Part shown: one piece after another, positions 34,300-43,069 of the stretch
Numbering within the stretch: position 1 is the stretch's first letter
Layout of the letters: the number at the start of each line of letters is the position of its first letter
DNA from: Hyalangium versicolor
Lineage (GTDB): Bacteria > Myxococcota > Myxococcia > Myxococcales > Myxococcaceae
NCBI RefSeq assembly: GCF_020103695.1
Contig: NZ_JAHXBF010000032.1
Coordinates: forward strand, 55,436 to 119,435
DNA: 64,000 nt
Direction of reading: 5' to 3'
Program-made: the position numbers and the translations under genes
The notes under the pieces: generated by a model
Told to the model about the DNA's origin: nothing
The model's input: only the letters and a program-made list of their open reading frames with translations
Database searches by the model: none

Positions 34300-35219
34300 G
34301 CGGCACCCTCCCTCCAGGCCGGGTGGGCGGAACGCAGCCGCTCGTCGAGCAGTGCTCTCACACCAGGAGGCAGGCGCATCTGCCCCAGGCGCGCGTGCTG
34401 TTCGGGCCGCAGCCGGGCGAGCGTGGAGGCGACCTTGCGGCGGGTGTGCTCCGGGCTGAAGTAGCGGATGAAGCCGGAGGAGTTGAGCGAGAAGAAGGAC
34501 AGCGCATCCGCGTCGTTGATCAGCGCCAGTGCGGAGTCCTCGCCTGGGCGCTCGTGACGGGTGATGAGCCAATGCACCCGCTCACAGGTGACGGCGTCCA
34601 CTTGCAGCTCTTCCAGGAGCGCGCAGGTGAGCTCGGCGCCGAGGGCCGCATGGGCATCCTTGAAGATCTGGGAGTCCTCCGCCTCGTGTTCCACCCGAAC
34701 CTTGGCCTCGGAGAGCAGGCGCTCCACGTCATGGAAGAGGGCGGCCACCTGCACGGCGAGGTCCGCGTTGGGAGCGAGGCGCAGCACCCATTGCCATGCG
34801 TCCAGCGCGTGCTGGTAGTCCGCGCGGACCAGCGGCTTGTTCAGATCGTGCAGGGCGCGGTGCCGCTCGAGGATTCGGTTGAACAGCTCTCCCGAGGAGG
34901 CCGCATTGCGCCGGCCGATGAGGCCCTGGTAGCGCGTGAGGATCTCCAGCGCGGCGTGAGCGAGCGGCTCACCGCATGCGCCCACCAGGTGGAGCGCGAG
35001 GTTCTCGGCGCTCGCTGCCGAGAAGACACGGTGATCCCAGGAGAAGGGATCGAAGCCGGGCGCCTGCCATTCCTCGACGTCGAGGTAGAGCACCTGAGAG
35101 CCCTCGCCTGACGCGAGGGGAAGCACGGCGATGGTGGGGAACTCCGCAGCCAACAGCGTCCAGCCCGCCCCACCGCGCGAGCTGGTATCGATTTCGGACA
35201 GCAAGAGCTGTCGCAGCAT
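34296..35219 (-). CDS. HD-domain protein of unknown function
   Basis: A 307-residue protein beginning at ATG 35219 after GGGGAGGCGGG. It has a recognisable HD-domain arrangement: DLAVQVAALFHDVERL (His-Asp), EHEAEDSQIFKDAHA, a further His in HWLITRHE and a late ALINDADALSFF Asp. Metal-dependent phosphohydrolases often use this set. The N-terminal ~100 residues are not recognised. The gene is translationally coupled (ATGA overlap at 34296-34299) to a now-degraded glycosyltransferase, so a role in polysaccharide or nucleotide-sugar metabolism is a weak inference. Confidence 0.7.
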   Translation of the reverse strand: MLRQLLLSEIDTSSRGGAGWTLLAAEFPTIAVLPLASGEGSQVLYLDVEEWQAPGFDPFSWDHRVFSAASAENLALHLVGACGEPLAHAALEILTRYQGLIGRRNAASSGELFNRILERHRALHDLNKPLVRADYQHALDAWQWVLRLAPNADLAVQVAALFHDVERLLSEAKVRVEHEAEDSQIFKDAHAALGAELTCALLEELQVDAVTCERVHWLITRHERPGEDSALALINDADALSFFSLNSSGFIRYFSPEHTRRKVASTLARLRPEQHARLGQMRLPPGVRALLDERLRSAHPAWREGAA

Positions 35220-35335
35220 CCCGCCTCCCCATGAGGCCCATCCAGGGCCGACCATCGCGCATCGTGGTGGCTCCCACCTGAGGCCACTACTGGAGCCCCG
35301 GACAGGACGTCCGTGACTCACCTCACAGATGCTGG

Positions 35336-35575
35336 TTGTTGCGGCGTTATGAAACAGTCGTAGGAGAACGCGACAACAGGCTGTCCATGGGCGAGCGCCA
35401 TATCCTGGATGAGCCCACCTCCGCGCTCGACGCGGAGTCCGAGGCGCTGGTTCAGGAGGCGCGCAGCCGGCTGATGAAGGGCCGCACCACCTTCGCCATG
35501 GCCCACCAGCGCTCCACCGTGGTGGAGGCCGACCACATCCTTGACCTCAAGGGGGGGGCATCAGCGTGGCAGAGG
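35336..35575 (+). pseudogene. ABC transporter ATPase fragment
   Basis: A piece of an MsbA-type ABC exporter ATPase. YETVVGERDNRLSMGERH carries the region just before the signature; ILDEPTSALDAESEALVQEA is the Walker B/D-loop; MAHQRSTVVEADHILDLKGG matches the H-loop and following strand. About 17 residues between GERH and ILDEP (signature helix and start of Walker B) are missing, and the H-loop motif is altered (usual IAHRLST). Neither Walker A nor membrane domains are found. After about 35575 the frame is no longer homologous. It is a deletion remnant, not an active gene. Confidence 0.7.
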
Positions 35576-35735
35576 GAGACCACGCATGCCTCATGGCGCT
35601 GGCCGGCTGCGATGCCTCGCGGGTGCGAAGGCAGATGAGCGGCCCGTTGTCGGCAGGCTCGCTCATCGCCAAGTCAGCGTCTCGAGAAGTCAAGGGTGCG
35701 GCTTGAGCCTCGGACTCCGCGTCACAGGCTCTGGG

Positions 35736-35996
35736 TCACAGCGCCCCGTCGCGGCTGGCCTGGAGGAGAGCCTGGACCATGCGGCTCATCTTCTCCGCCG
35801 AGCTGGCCAGGCTCTCCGCGGCGGAGATATCCGTGGGATCGCTGCTCGCCTCCCGGAGCTGCTGAGCCAGCCCCTCGGCGGAGAACCTGATCACACTCAA
35901 CGGAAGGTGGAGCTGGGTCGCGATGAACTCCAGCGAGTCATCCCACTCATGCTCATCAGGCAATGAGCGGTCGCCTGCCATCCAGGTCGTCTCCAT
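35736..35996 (-). CDS. Small DHp-like (histidine kinase dimerisation) protein
   Basis: An 86-residue protein from ATG 35996 following GGGGGGAGAAG. FIATQLHLPLSVIRFSAEGL is similar to a histidine kinase H-box helix (usually FxAxxSHELRTPLxxIR), and EKMSRMVQALLQASR is similar to the second DHp helix. No ATPase domain follows. It may be a stand-alone four-helix dimer that interferes with or accepts phosphate from a kinase. The H-box is shortened by about three residues. Alternatively it is a truncated kinase. It lies downstream of a LuxR-family response regulator, separated by 195 bases carrying a direct repeat. Confidence 0.58.
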   Translation of the reverse strand: METTWMAGDRSLPDEHEWDDSLEFIATQLHLPLSVIRFSAEGLAQQLREASSDPTDISAAESLASSAEKMSRMVQALLQASRDGAL

Positions 35997-36055
35997 CGGT
36001 CTTCTCCCCCCCAGCCGGGCAGACCCTCGCGGGGCTGACCCTGCATGGATGTGTC

Positions 36056-36082
36056 GTCGCGAAACACCACGCTGTCGCGAAA
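36056..36082 (-). promoter_or_regulatory. Direct repeat TTTCGCGAC upstream of the DHp-like gene
   Basis: TTTCGCGAC occurs twice on the minus strand (36074-36082 and 36056-36064), start-to-start 18 bases apart. The repeat is 60-86 bases upstream of the ATG at 35996. Spacing near two helical turns suits a regulator binding as a dimer on one DNA face, or part of the promoter. No regulator is proven. Confidence 0.35.
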
Positions 36083-36191
36083 TGCTGCGAGGCGAGATCA
36101 TCCACTGGATTCGTCCGGGAGAGACTCACCCCCCGGGGCATGTCATACCCATACCCACGCCAATGGAGCGTGGGCAGGCCCGGCGGGCTGC

Positions 36192-36854
36192 TCAGGCCGT
36201 GCGCTCGGCCATCGGCGCGGGCAGGGAGCGGCTGCTGCGGAGGGGTGGGCGCATGCCGGCGCGGCACGCGAGTACGGCCAGCTCCGTGCGGTTCTCCGCA
36301 TTGAAGAGCGACAGCAGGGCAGAGACGTGGGCCTTCACGGCCCGCTCGGAGATACCCAGGTTCGCCGCGATCTTCAGGTTGTCCGAGCCGGTGGACAGGA
36401 AGCCCAGCACGTCCCGCTGCCGAGGCGTCAGCATGGACCAGAGCTTGCGCTGGTGCTGGGCCTCGGGAGAGAGCTGAATCGGAGCGGATGCCTGCTCGGC
36501 CTTCTGCGCCAGGCTCGTCACCGCCTGGAGCACCTGCGCCTGGGTGTTGGGGAGGGTCATGGCGGCCTCGGCGTCCGCGGGGAGCACGCTCGCCTGCAGC
36601 GCCGTTCCGATGATGACCACCGTCGTCCCAGGGGCCCGGTGGCGGAACTCCCGCAGCAGCGGGAACGGATCGTCCGCACCGTGATCCATGTCGATGAGCA
36701 CCAGCTGCGGGGGGCCGCCTGCCAGAGCGCTCAGGAGCTCCGCGGACGAGCGGTACTCAGAGATCCGGTGGATGCCCTGGGATTGGAGGAGCTGGGAGAC
36801 TCCCTCTCGAAACAGGTTCTGATCAGACAGAATGGCAATGCTTGGTTCACTCAC
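36192..36854 (-). CDS. LuxR-family (NarL-type) response regulator
   Basis: A 220-residue regulator. The start is GTG 36854 after AAAGGAAG; the upstream part of the frame is not coding-like. The N-terminal receiver shows ILSDQNLFREGV and the phospho-acceptor in LVLIDMDHG. The acidic pair is SDQ, so only one of the two usual acidic residues is seen. The C-terminal HTH is standard: LTPRQRDVLGFLSTGSDN, IAANLGISERAVKAHV and a SLFNAENRTEL tail. It is an orphan with no kinase adjacent, although a DHp-like gene lies downstream on the same strand. Divergent from the epimerase at 37275. Confidence 0.88.
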   Translation of the reverse strand: MSEPSIAILSDQNLFREGVSQLLQSQGIHRISEYRSSAELLSALAGGPPQLVLIDMDHGADDPFPLLREFRHRAPGTTVVIIGTALQASVLPADAEAAMTLPNTQAQVLQAVTSLAQKAEQASAPIQLSPEAQHQRKLWSMLTPRQRDVLGFLSTGSDNLKIAANLGISERAVKAHVSALLSLFNAENRTELAVLACRAGMRPPLRSSRSLPAPMAERTA

Positions 36855-37082
36855 GGTGGGCTTCCTTTCCGCCGTGAGGTTCTGCAAGCCCTGTTCCCAT
36901 GGGAGCAGACGGGATCCAGTGTGGATGAAGCGCAAGTTCTGCGCGTTGTTCCGGCCCCCCGCAAATCGTGCGCCTGTTTTTGCCTGAAATTCCGTTTCCC
37001 AAGCGGTGATCGAGCCTGACGAGCGCGCTGCCACCTGCTCATCCGCCCTGTCAGGTCCCTCCCGTGCTGCCTACCTGACGGG

Positions 37083-37096
37083 TTCCCAAGCGGGAA
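37083..37096. promoter_or_regulatory. Palindrome TTCCCAAGCGGGAA upstream of the epimerase gene
   Basis: TTCCC-AAGC-GGGAA at 37083-37096 is an interrupted palindrome with a 4-base spacer. Its left 11 bases recur at 36996-37006 (TTCCCAAGCGG). Both are in the 420-base divergent gap between the LuxR-type regulator and the epimerase, 178 and 268 bases before ATG 37275. Nothing else was recognised in this gap. It could be an operator for the neighbouring regulator. Confidence 0.35.
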
Positions 37097-37274
37097 TCAA
37101 TGGGACTTCGGTAGGAGGCTTCAGGGGACAAAAAGTCCTTTGGATTTGAGGGTTTGCCTGCTTCCGGGCACTGCCCACGTACCCAGGCGCGAGCGAGGGC
37201 TCCGGCACTACCCACCGCATGTATGCCTGCCTAGGTTCGGGCCCGATGCGTGGTTCAGAGGTGTGGGAGGCGAC

Positions 37275-38357
37275 ATGAAGAGCGGGCTCATCGTCATTAC
37301 TGGCGGCGCGGGTTTCATCGGCTCCAACGTGGCCAGCAACTACCTGGCTGAGGGGCGGCGGGTGCTCGTGTTCGACAACCTCAGCCGGCCCGGGGTGGAG
37401 AAGAACCTGAGGTGGCTCCAGGAGCGGTACGGCGACAGGCTGCAGGTGGAGCCGGGAGATGTGCGGGACTTCCGGGGAGTGCTGCAGGCGGTCCGTGACG
37501 CGGATGAGGTGTTTCACTTCGCCGCGCAGGTGGCCGTCACGACCAGCCTGGACAATCCGCTCCAGGACTTCGAGGTGAACGCGCGCGGCACGCTCAACGT
37601 GTTGGAGGCGCTGAGGACCTCGAACCCGGAGGCGTCGCTCGTCTTCACGTCGACGAACAAGGTGTATGGCGGGCTGCGGGGCCAGCGCTTCGTGGCCGAG
37701 GGGCGCCGCTATCAACCGTTGGACATGGGCACTCGCGCCGAGGGCATCAGCGAGCAGTGCCCGCTGGACTTCGAGAGCCCCTATGGGTGCTCGAAGGGGA
37801 CGGCGGACCAGTACGTGCTGGACTACGCGCGCAGCGTCGGGCTGCGGGCCACGGTGTTCCGCATGAGCTGCATCTACGGGCCGCGGCAGTTCGGCACCGA
37901 GGATCAGGGTTGGGTGGCGCACTTCCTCATCCAGACGCTGAAGCGCCAGCCCATCACCCTGTACGGAGATGGGATGCAGGTGCGGGACATCCTCTTCGTG
38001 GAGGACCTGGTGCGCGCCTTCCGGGCGGCCCAGTCGCGGATGGACAAGGTGTCCGGCCAGGCCTTCAACATCGGCGGTGGGCCTTCGCGCACGGTGAGCC
38101 TGCTGGAGCTGCTTGATCTGATCGAGGAGCTCACCGGGCAGCGGCCCGAGGTGTCCTTCGAGCAGTGGCGGACCGGAGACCAGCGCTACTACGTGTCCGA
38201 TACGCGGAAGTTCCAGGCGGCTACGGGCTGGGCGCCCCGGGTGGGCGTGAACGAGGGTGTGAAGCGGCTCCTGCCGTGGCTCGAGGAGATGCTGGAAGGC
38301 CCGGCATCCCGGCACTCCGTCCCCCTGAGAGAGCCTGTTGAGCCCCTTGTTGGATAG
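37275..38357 (+). CDS. NAD-dependent sugar epimerase (CDP-paratose 2-epimerase-like)
   Basis: A 360-residue extended SDR from ATG 37275 after GGGAGG. GGAGFIGSNVASNYL binds NAD; FTSTNKVYGG and SPYGCSKG contain the Ser/Thr and the complete YxxxK pair, unlike the epimerase at 27.2 kb. The segment FRMSCIYGPRQFGTEDQGWV is diagnostic of the CDP-paratose/UDP-glucose 4-epimerase group with RfbE-like sequences. It is followed at 40 bases by a glycosyltransferase on the same strand; both probably act in surface polysaccharide synthesis. The precise sugar is unknown. Confidence 0.9.
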   Translation: MKSGLIVITGGAGFIGSNVASNYLAEGRRVLVFDNLSRPGVEKNLRWLQERYGDRLQVEPGDVRDFRGVLQAVRDADEVFHFAAQVAVTTSLDNPLQDFEVNARGTLNVLEALRTSNPEASLVFTSTNKVYGGLRGQRFVAEGRRYQPLDMGTRAEGISEQCPLDFESPYGCSKGTADQYVLDYARSVGLRATVFRMSCIYGPRQFGTEDQGWVAHFLIQTLKRQPITLYGDGMQVRDILFVEDLVRAFRAAQSRMDKVSGQAFNIGGGPSRTVSLLELLDLIEELTGQRPEVSFEQWRTGDQRYYVSDTRKFQAATGWAPRVGVNEGVKRLLPWLEEMLEGPASRHSVPLREPVEPLVG

Positions 38358-38396
38358 CGCCGAGCCGCACCCTCAACCCACGCTGTGAGTCTGCCC

Positions 38397-39536
38397 ATGA
38401 GAGTCGTCCTCTTCTGTCATTCCCTGTTGTCCGACTGGAACCACGGCAACGCCCACTTCCTGCGAGGCATCGTCACGGAGCTGTGCGAGCAGGGCCATGA
38501 CGTCAGCGTCTACGAGCCCCTCGATGCCTGGAGTCTGCAGAACCTCCTGGCCGAGCCTCGGGGGCTGGTGGCGCTGGACGGGGTCCGGTCCGTCTACCCC
38601 TGGGTTCGTCCCCACCGGTACACCCTGGACACGCTGAACCTGGAGCGCACCGTCGATGGCGCGGACCTGGTGATCGTCCACGAGTGGAGCACGCCCGAGC
38701 TGGTGCGGCGCCTGGGCGAGCTCCGTGCGAAGGGCGGGCGCTTCAGGCTGCTCTTCCACGACACGCACCACCGCAGCGCCACCGCTCCCAAGGCGATGGC
38801 CCGGTACGCACTGGAGCACTACGACGGAGTGCTCGCCTTCGGGGAGGTCATCCGCCAGTTCTACGTCGCTCGGGGCTGGGCCCGTAACGCCTGGACCTGG
38901 CACGAGGCGGCCGACGTTCGGGTCTTCCGGCCCATGCCCACGATGGAGCAAGAGGAGGATCTCGTCTGGATTGGCAACTGGGGAGACGAGGAGCGCACGG
39001 CGGAGCTGCACGAGTTCCTCCTGCGCCCGGTGAAGGCGCTGGGCCTGCGGGCGAAGGTGCACGGCGTGCGCTATCCGGACACGGCGCTCGAGGCGCTGGC
39101 ACGGGCGGGCATCACCTATGAGGGCTGGCTGCCCAACTACGAGGTGCCCGAGGCCTTCGCTCAGGCGAAGGTGACGGTGCACGTGCCTCGCCGGCCCTAT
39201 GTCCAGGCGCTGCCGGGGATCCCCACCATCCGCCCCTTCGAGGCGTTGGCCTGCGGCATCCCCCTGGTGAGCGCGCCGTGGTGGGACGCGGAGGGGCTGT
39301 TCAAGCCGGGCCGGGACTTCCTGGTCGCTCAAACGGGTGCGGAGATGCAGCGCCTGCTGCGCATGCTGCTCGCGGATGAGGCGATGCGCCGGGAGATAGC
39401 CGATCGCGGGCGCCGCACGGTGCTGGCGCGGCACACCTGCGCCCACCGCGTGAGCGAGCTGATGATCATCTGCCGAGAGCTGGGGCTGGACACCCGGGCC
39501 ACGGCGGCCCTGTCACAGGAGAGGGTCAGCGCCTGA
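38397..39536 (+). CDS. Glycosyltransferase, GT-B fold
   Basis: A 379-residue glycosyltransferase, probably starting at ATG 38397; GTG 38385 is an alternative and neither has a strong ribosome site. MRVVLFCHSLLSDWNHGNAHFLRGIVTEL is the N-terminal Rossmann strand-helix. The C-terminal donor-binding half has IRPFEALACGIPLVSAPW, then FKPGRDFLVA and a terminal helical cap. This resembles CgeB-type and related GT-B enzymes. It forms an apparent operon with the upstream epimerase. It has no signal peptide and should work on the cytoplasmic side. A decayed relative is at 34.0-34.3 kb. Confidence 0.86.
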   Translation: MRVVLFCHSLLSDWNHGNAHFLRGIVTELCEQGHDVSVYEPLDAWSLQNLLAEPRGLVALDGVRSVYPWVRPHRYTLDTLNLERTVDGADLVIVHEWSTPELVRRLGELRAKGGRFRLLFHDTHHRSATAPKAMARYALEHYDGVLAFGEVIRQFYVARGWARNAWTWHEAADVRVFRPMPTMEQEEDLVWIGNWGDEERTAELHEFLLRPVKALGLRAKVHGVRYPDTALEALARAGITYEGWLPNYEVPEAFAQAKVTVHVPRRPYVQALPGIPTIRPFEALACGIPLVSAPWWDAEGLFKPGRDFLVAQTGAEMQRLLRMLLADEAMRREIADRGRRTVLARHTCAHRVSELMIICRELGLDTRATAALSQERVSA

Positions 39537-39572
39537 TGATGCCGCTGAGCCCTCTCGGCCGGTGGAGGGAGC

Positions 39573-41681
39573 TCAGCCCACCAGGGTCGTCTCGGTGGGA
39601 GCCACCACGGGCTCTCCGCGGGCGTGCAGGCGCGCGTGGTGGGCGTAGAGCAGCCGCCGGATCGCCGCGCGGGTGATGAGTCCGCAGGTGCTGCTGCCGG
39701 GGGCCTCCGCCACGGGCAGCGCATCCATGTCCTCGTGGTCCAGCATGTGGAGCGCGTGGGTGAGATCGCTCGTGGGTGAGAGCACGGGCATCTTGCGCGC
39801 CAGATCGCTCGCCACCAGCATGTCGTGCAGCGCCTGGTCCTTCCACACCTCGCGCATCTGCTCCACCTGGACGATGCCGTACACCCGCCCCTCCGCGTCC
39901 AGCACCGGCAGCGTCCCGCTCTCCGCAGCGAGCAACTGCTCCATCAGCGGCTCCAGGTGCAGGTTCGCCGGCACGGGTGTCGCCTCGATCATCAGCGCGC
40001 GCACCTGGGTGCTGGACAGCAGGTCCGCGTCGGTCTGCACCTTGGGTGTCTTGCGCTCGGTGAGGTAGTGGCAGAGCGCCGAGGCGATGCTGCACGTCAC
40101 CATCAGCGGCAGGATGATGGTGTGGTCCGCGCTCAGCTCGTACACCATCATCATCCCCGTGAGCGGGCCTCGGGTGAGCGCCGCCACCGTGCCGCCCATG
40201 CCCACGATGGCGTAGGCGCCGCTCGGCGCCGTGCTCACTGGGAAGAGCATGTGAGCCAGCGTGCCGAACGCTCCTCCGGCCATCATGCCGATCAGCGCCG
40301 CCGGGAAGAAGGTGCCGCCCGAGCCCCCGCTGCCAATGGTGATCGCCGTGGCCACCAGCTTCAGGATGCATGCCGTGGCCAGGAATAGCAGGCTCAGCTT
40401 CCCCACCGAGGCCATAGGCAGGAAGTCGATGCCCGAGCCCCATACCGCCGGGTTCAGGAAGATGAGCAGGCCCGCGCACAGGCCTCCCAGCGCCGCGCGC
40501 ATCGGCAGCGGGCGCTCGCCGAGCCACGGTGACAGCCGGCCCTTGCTCCGCCCCGCGAAGAAGTGCTCCACCCCGTGCAGCATCCGCACGAAGGCGAACG
40601 CCAGCAGGCCGCACAGCAGCCCCAGCAGCACGTAGAGCAGCACCTCCCAGCCGCTCATGAGCTGGTAGTCGAGCCGCGGAAGGATCGGTTCATGGCCCAG
40701 CACGCCCTGGCTCACCAGCGTGCCCGCCACGCTCGCCAGGATGATGGGGGAGAACACGCGCAGTTCGAACTCGCGCAGGATGATCTCCATCGCGAACACC
40801 GCGCCCGCGATGGGGGCGTTGAACGACGCGGAGATGCCTGCCCCCGCGCCGCACGCCATCAGGATGGACAGCTCCTTGCGGCTGAAGCCCAGCGTCCGCC
40901 CCACCGTGGAGGCGAAGGACGCGCCTCCGTAGACGATGGGGCCCTCGCGGCCCGCCGAGCCTCCACTGCCAATGGTGATGGCCGAGGCGACCAGCTTGAG
41001 CAGGCCCCGCTCCGCGGGCAGCTCTTCGCCGCCCCGCTTCACCGCGCGCACCACCTCGGGTACGCCGTGGCCGTGCGTCTCGGGCCGGTTGCGCAGCAGG
41101 TGGCCCACCGCGTAGCCACCCAGCGCCGGCGCCAGCAGCATCAGCCACCAGGGCATTGTCTCCAGCGTGCCTGGCAGTCCGCGCGGGTGCTGGAACATCG
41201 TGTTGATGGCCGCCAGCGCCACCAGGGGGTAGTAGAGCGACATCGCTCCCAGCACTAGCAGGGCCAGCAGGCGCAGCCGGCGCTTCACCTCGTCTCGGGG
41301 GCCTCCGGGCTCGATGATGCGCGAGAGCCCCAGCGTGCCGAACGCCAGCGGCACCGCGATGATGGCGTACTCCACGTGCCAGTTCGCCGACGAGAGTGCC
41401 TCCCACAGTGACTTGAGCTGGGCCACGGGGCGCAGTTGATGCGTCAGCTCCGCCATCCCCGCCGTGAGCCCACGCACCAGGTGGATCAAGTTGGAGAAGA
41501 TGCCTGCCGCCAGCCCGCTGTAGAGCCCCACTACGGCCCCTGCCACGGGCAGTACCGAGGGTCCTGGCAGGCGCAACCGGTTGGAGGCCTGCAGCGTCGC
41601 GGAGATGAGCCGACGCGCAGCGGCGCGGAGCGCGGCGCGGGTGGGCAGCGCGATCCGCTTTGACGGAGGGTCGTCACTCAT
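39573..41681 (-). CDS. ClC-family chloride channel/antiporter with C-terminal CBS domains
   Basis: A 702-residue membrane protein from ATG 41681. About ten or more hydrophobic segments carry the ClC filter motifs: GSGGSAGREGP (with the gating Glu) and GSGGSGGTFFPA. After the membrane part there are two CBS domains (about residues 540-680; VRALMIEATPVPANL ... GTLPVLDAEGRVYGIV, and MPVLSPTSDLTHALHML ... DALPVAEAPG). CBS domains often bind adenine nucleotides and could gate transport. ClC proteins move chloride, or exchange chloride and protons. The gating Glu suggests an antiporter-like mechanism. Confidence 0.95.
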   Translation of the reverse strand: MSDDPPSKRIALPTRAALRAAARRLISATLQASNRLRLPGPSVLPVAGAVVGLYSGLAAGIFSNLIHLVRGLTAGMAELTHQLRPVAQLKSLWEALSSANWHVEYAIIAVPLAFGTLGLSRIIEPGGPRDEVKRRLRLLALLVLGAMSLYYPLVALAAINTMFQHPRGLPGTLETMPWWLMLLAPALGGYAVGHLLRNRPETHGHGVPEVVRAVKRGGEELPAERGLLKLVASAITIGSGGSAGREGPIVYGGASFASTVGRTLGFSRKELSILMACGAGAGISASFNAPIAGAVFAMEIILREFELRVFSPIILASVAGTLVSQGVLGHEPILPRLDYQLMSGWEVLLYVLLGLLCGLLAFAFVRMLHGVEHFFAGRSKGRLSPWLGERPLPMRAALGGLCAGLLIFLNPAVWGSGIDFLPMASVGKLSLLFLATACILKLVATAITIGSGGSGGTFFPAALIGMMAGGAFGTLAHMLFPVSTAPSGAYAIVGMGGTVAALTRGPLTGMMMVYELSADHTIILPLMVTCSIASALCHYLTERKTPKVQTDADLLSSTQVRALMIEATPVPANLHLEPLMEQLLAAESGTLPVLDAEGRVYGIVQVEQMREVWKDQALHDMLVASDLARKMPVLSPTSDLTHALHMLDHEDMDALPVAEAPGSSTCGLITRAAIRRLLYAHHARLHARGEPVVAPTETTLVG

Positions 41682-41842
41682 TGGGGCTCCTACTAAACCC
41701 CTCTGGCTCGGAGCGTTCAAGGAAGGACTCCGCGCCCGAGCGGTGGGCGTGAGCAGGCAACTCGCCGTGCTAGGAGGGAGCCTCCGGAGCGGCGTACACC
41801 AGGACACACGGCGGGTTCCGGCGCCGTGCGTGGAGGCGACTC

Positions 41843-42280
41843 ATGCTGAAGCCAGGAGATGTGGCCCCGGACTTCACGGTCCGTGATCACACCGGCCGGA
41901 CACACACACTGTCCGAGTACCGAGGGAAGACGGTGGTGCTCTGGTTCTACCCGAAGGCGGACACCCCCGGGTGCACCGCCGAGGGCTGCGGGTTTCGGGA
42001 CCAGCGCTCGCAGTACCAGCAGAAGAACGCGGAGATCCTCGGCATCAGCTTCGACACGCCCGAGGAGAACAAGGCTTTCGTCGAGAAGTTCGGGTTCAAC
42101 TTCCCGTTGCTGTGCGACACCTCCCGGCAGGTGGGGCTCGCCTACGGCGCGTGTGATGACCTCCAGGCACCCAATGCTCGCCGGGTGGGCGTCATCATCG
42201 CTCCAGACGGGAAGGTGAAGTCGTACTACCCGAAGGTGGACGCGCGAGCGTTTCCCCAGCAGGCCCTCGCGGAGCTCTGA
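41843..42280 (+). CDS. bcp: Thiol peroxidase, Bcp/PrxQ-type peroxiredoxin
   Basis: A 145-residue cytosolic peroxiredoxin that reduces peroxides with thioredoxin as donor. MLKPGDVAPDFTVRDHTGRTHTLSEYRG begins the fold. The peroxidatic Cys is in KADTPGCTAEGCGFRD; the second Cys five residues on is the PrxQ resolving Cys. FDTPEENKAFVEKFGFNFPLL is also typical. Length matches PrxQ (about 150). A divergent ClC gene lies upstream. It ends 18 bases from a convergent DUF1223 gene. Confidence 0.94.
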   Translation: MLKPGDVAPDFTVRDHTGRTHTLSEYRGKTVVLWFYPKADTPGCTAEGCGFRDQRSQYQQKNAEILGISFDTPEENKAFVEKFGFNFPLLCDTSRQVGLAYGACDDLQAPNARRVGVIIAPDGKVKSYYPKVDARAFPQQALAEL

Positions 42281-42298
42281 GCCGCTCGCGCTGGAGTG

Positions 42299-43030
42299 TC
42301 AGGGAGAGGCCAGCCCCACCGCCGCCACGCCGCTCACGGGGCCGTTGGGCGCCTGGAGCACGGCCACGGCGCGCAGCTTCTCCCGCTTCCACCCGGCGCC
42401 GAGTTTCATCCGCGCCTCCGAGACGAAGCCGCCCTCCTCGGCCTTCGGGGCGGGCAGCGTGGCCAGGGTGCGCACCACCGCCGCGTGCGAGAGCTTCCGG
42501 CCCGCGTTCTCTCCGCGCTTCACGTCCGACGAGAGCCCATCCTCCGCCAGCGCCGTCCACAGTTGCAGGCCCTGGGCAGGCGCCGTCTCCGTGCGGACGC
42601 GCACCACCACGGTGTCTCCCTCCACGCGCGCGGAGAGCCTCAGCGGCACCTTGGCCCGCTTCGCCGCGACGGCCGCCTGTGCTCGCGCCTCGTCCTCGCC
42701 GCCGACGAAGGAGCGTGTGCCGTCCACCACCATCTGCGGCGTGTAGACGCGATTCTCGTCCCCGTCCTGCGCGTAGCGGCGCTGTCGCTCGCCGTACTCG
42801 GGCGCGCCGTAGGGATCCTTCCAGCCCAGGTAGTCCCAGTAGTCCACGTGGAAGCCGAGCGCGATCAGCTCCACGCCCTCCACGGGTTGTTTCTCGGCCA
42901 GCCTTGCCAGCGCGTGGTCCGCGGACGGGCAGCTCGAGCAGCCCTCGGAGGTGAACAGCTCCACCAGGACGGGCGTGCGCGGCGCGCTGGTGGCGAGCAG
43001 CAGGGGCAGGGCGAAGAGGGCGGCATTCAT
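42299..43030 (-). CDS. DUF1223 thioredoxin-fold secreted protein
   Basis: A 243-residue protein from ATG 43030 with an N-terminal signal segment (MNAALFALPLLLATSA). The thioredoxin-like motif VELFTSEGCSSCPSAD is diagnostic for DUF1223. Downstream, YWDYLGWKDPYGAPEYGERQ and VYTPQMVVDG are further family motifs. The C-x-x-C pair suggests a redox role in the periplasm, but its partner is unknown. It follows the ECF sigma/anti-sigma genes on the same strand, but separated by about 40 bases. Confidence 0.92.
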   Translation of the reverse strand: MNAALFALPLLLATSAPRTPVLVELFTSEGCSSCPSADHALARLAEKQPVEGVELIALGFHVDYWDYLGWKDPYGAPEYGERQRRYAQDGDENRVYTPQMVVDGTRSFVGGEDEARAQAAVAAKRAKVPLRLSARVEGDTVVVRVRTETAPAQGLQLWTALAEDGLSSDVKRGENAGRKLSHAAVVRTLATLPAPKAEEGGFVSEARMKLGAGWKREKLRAVAVLQAPNGPVSGVAAVGLASP

Positions 43031-43069
43031 GCCCTCTGATACGCCGCCTCGGGCACTCGGGTTACATGC

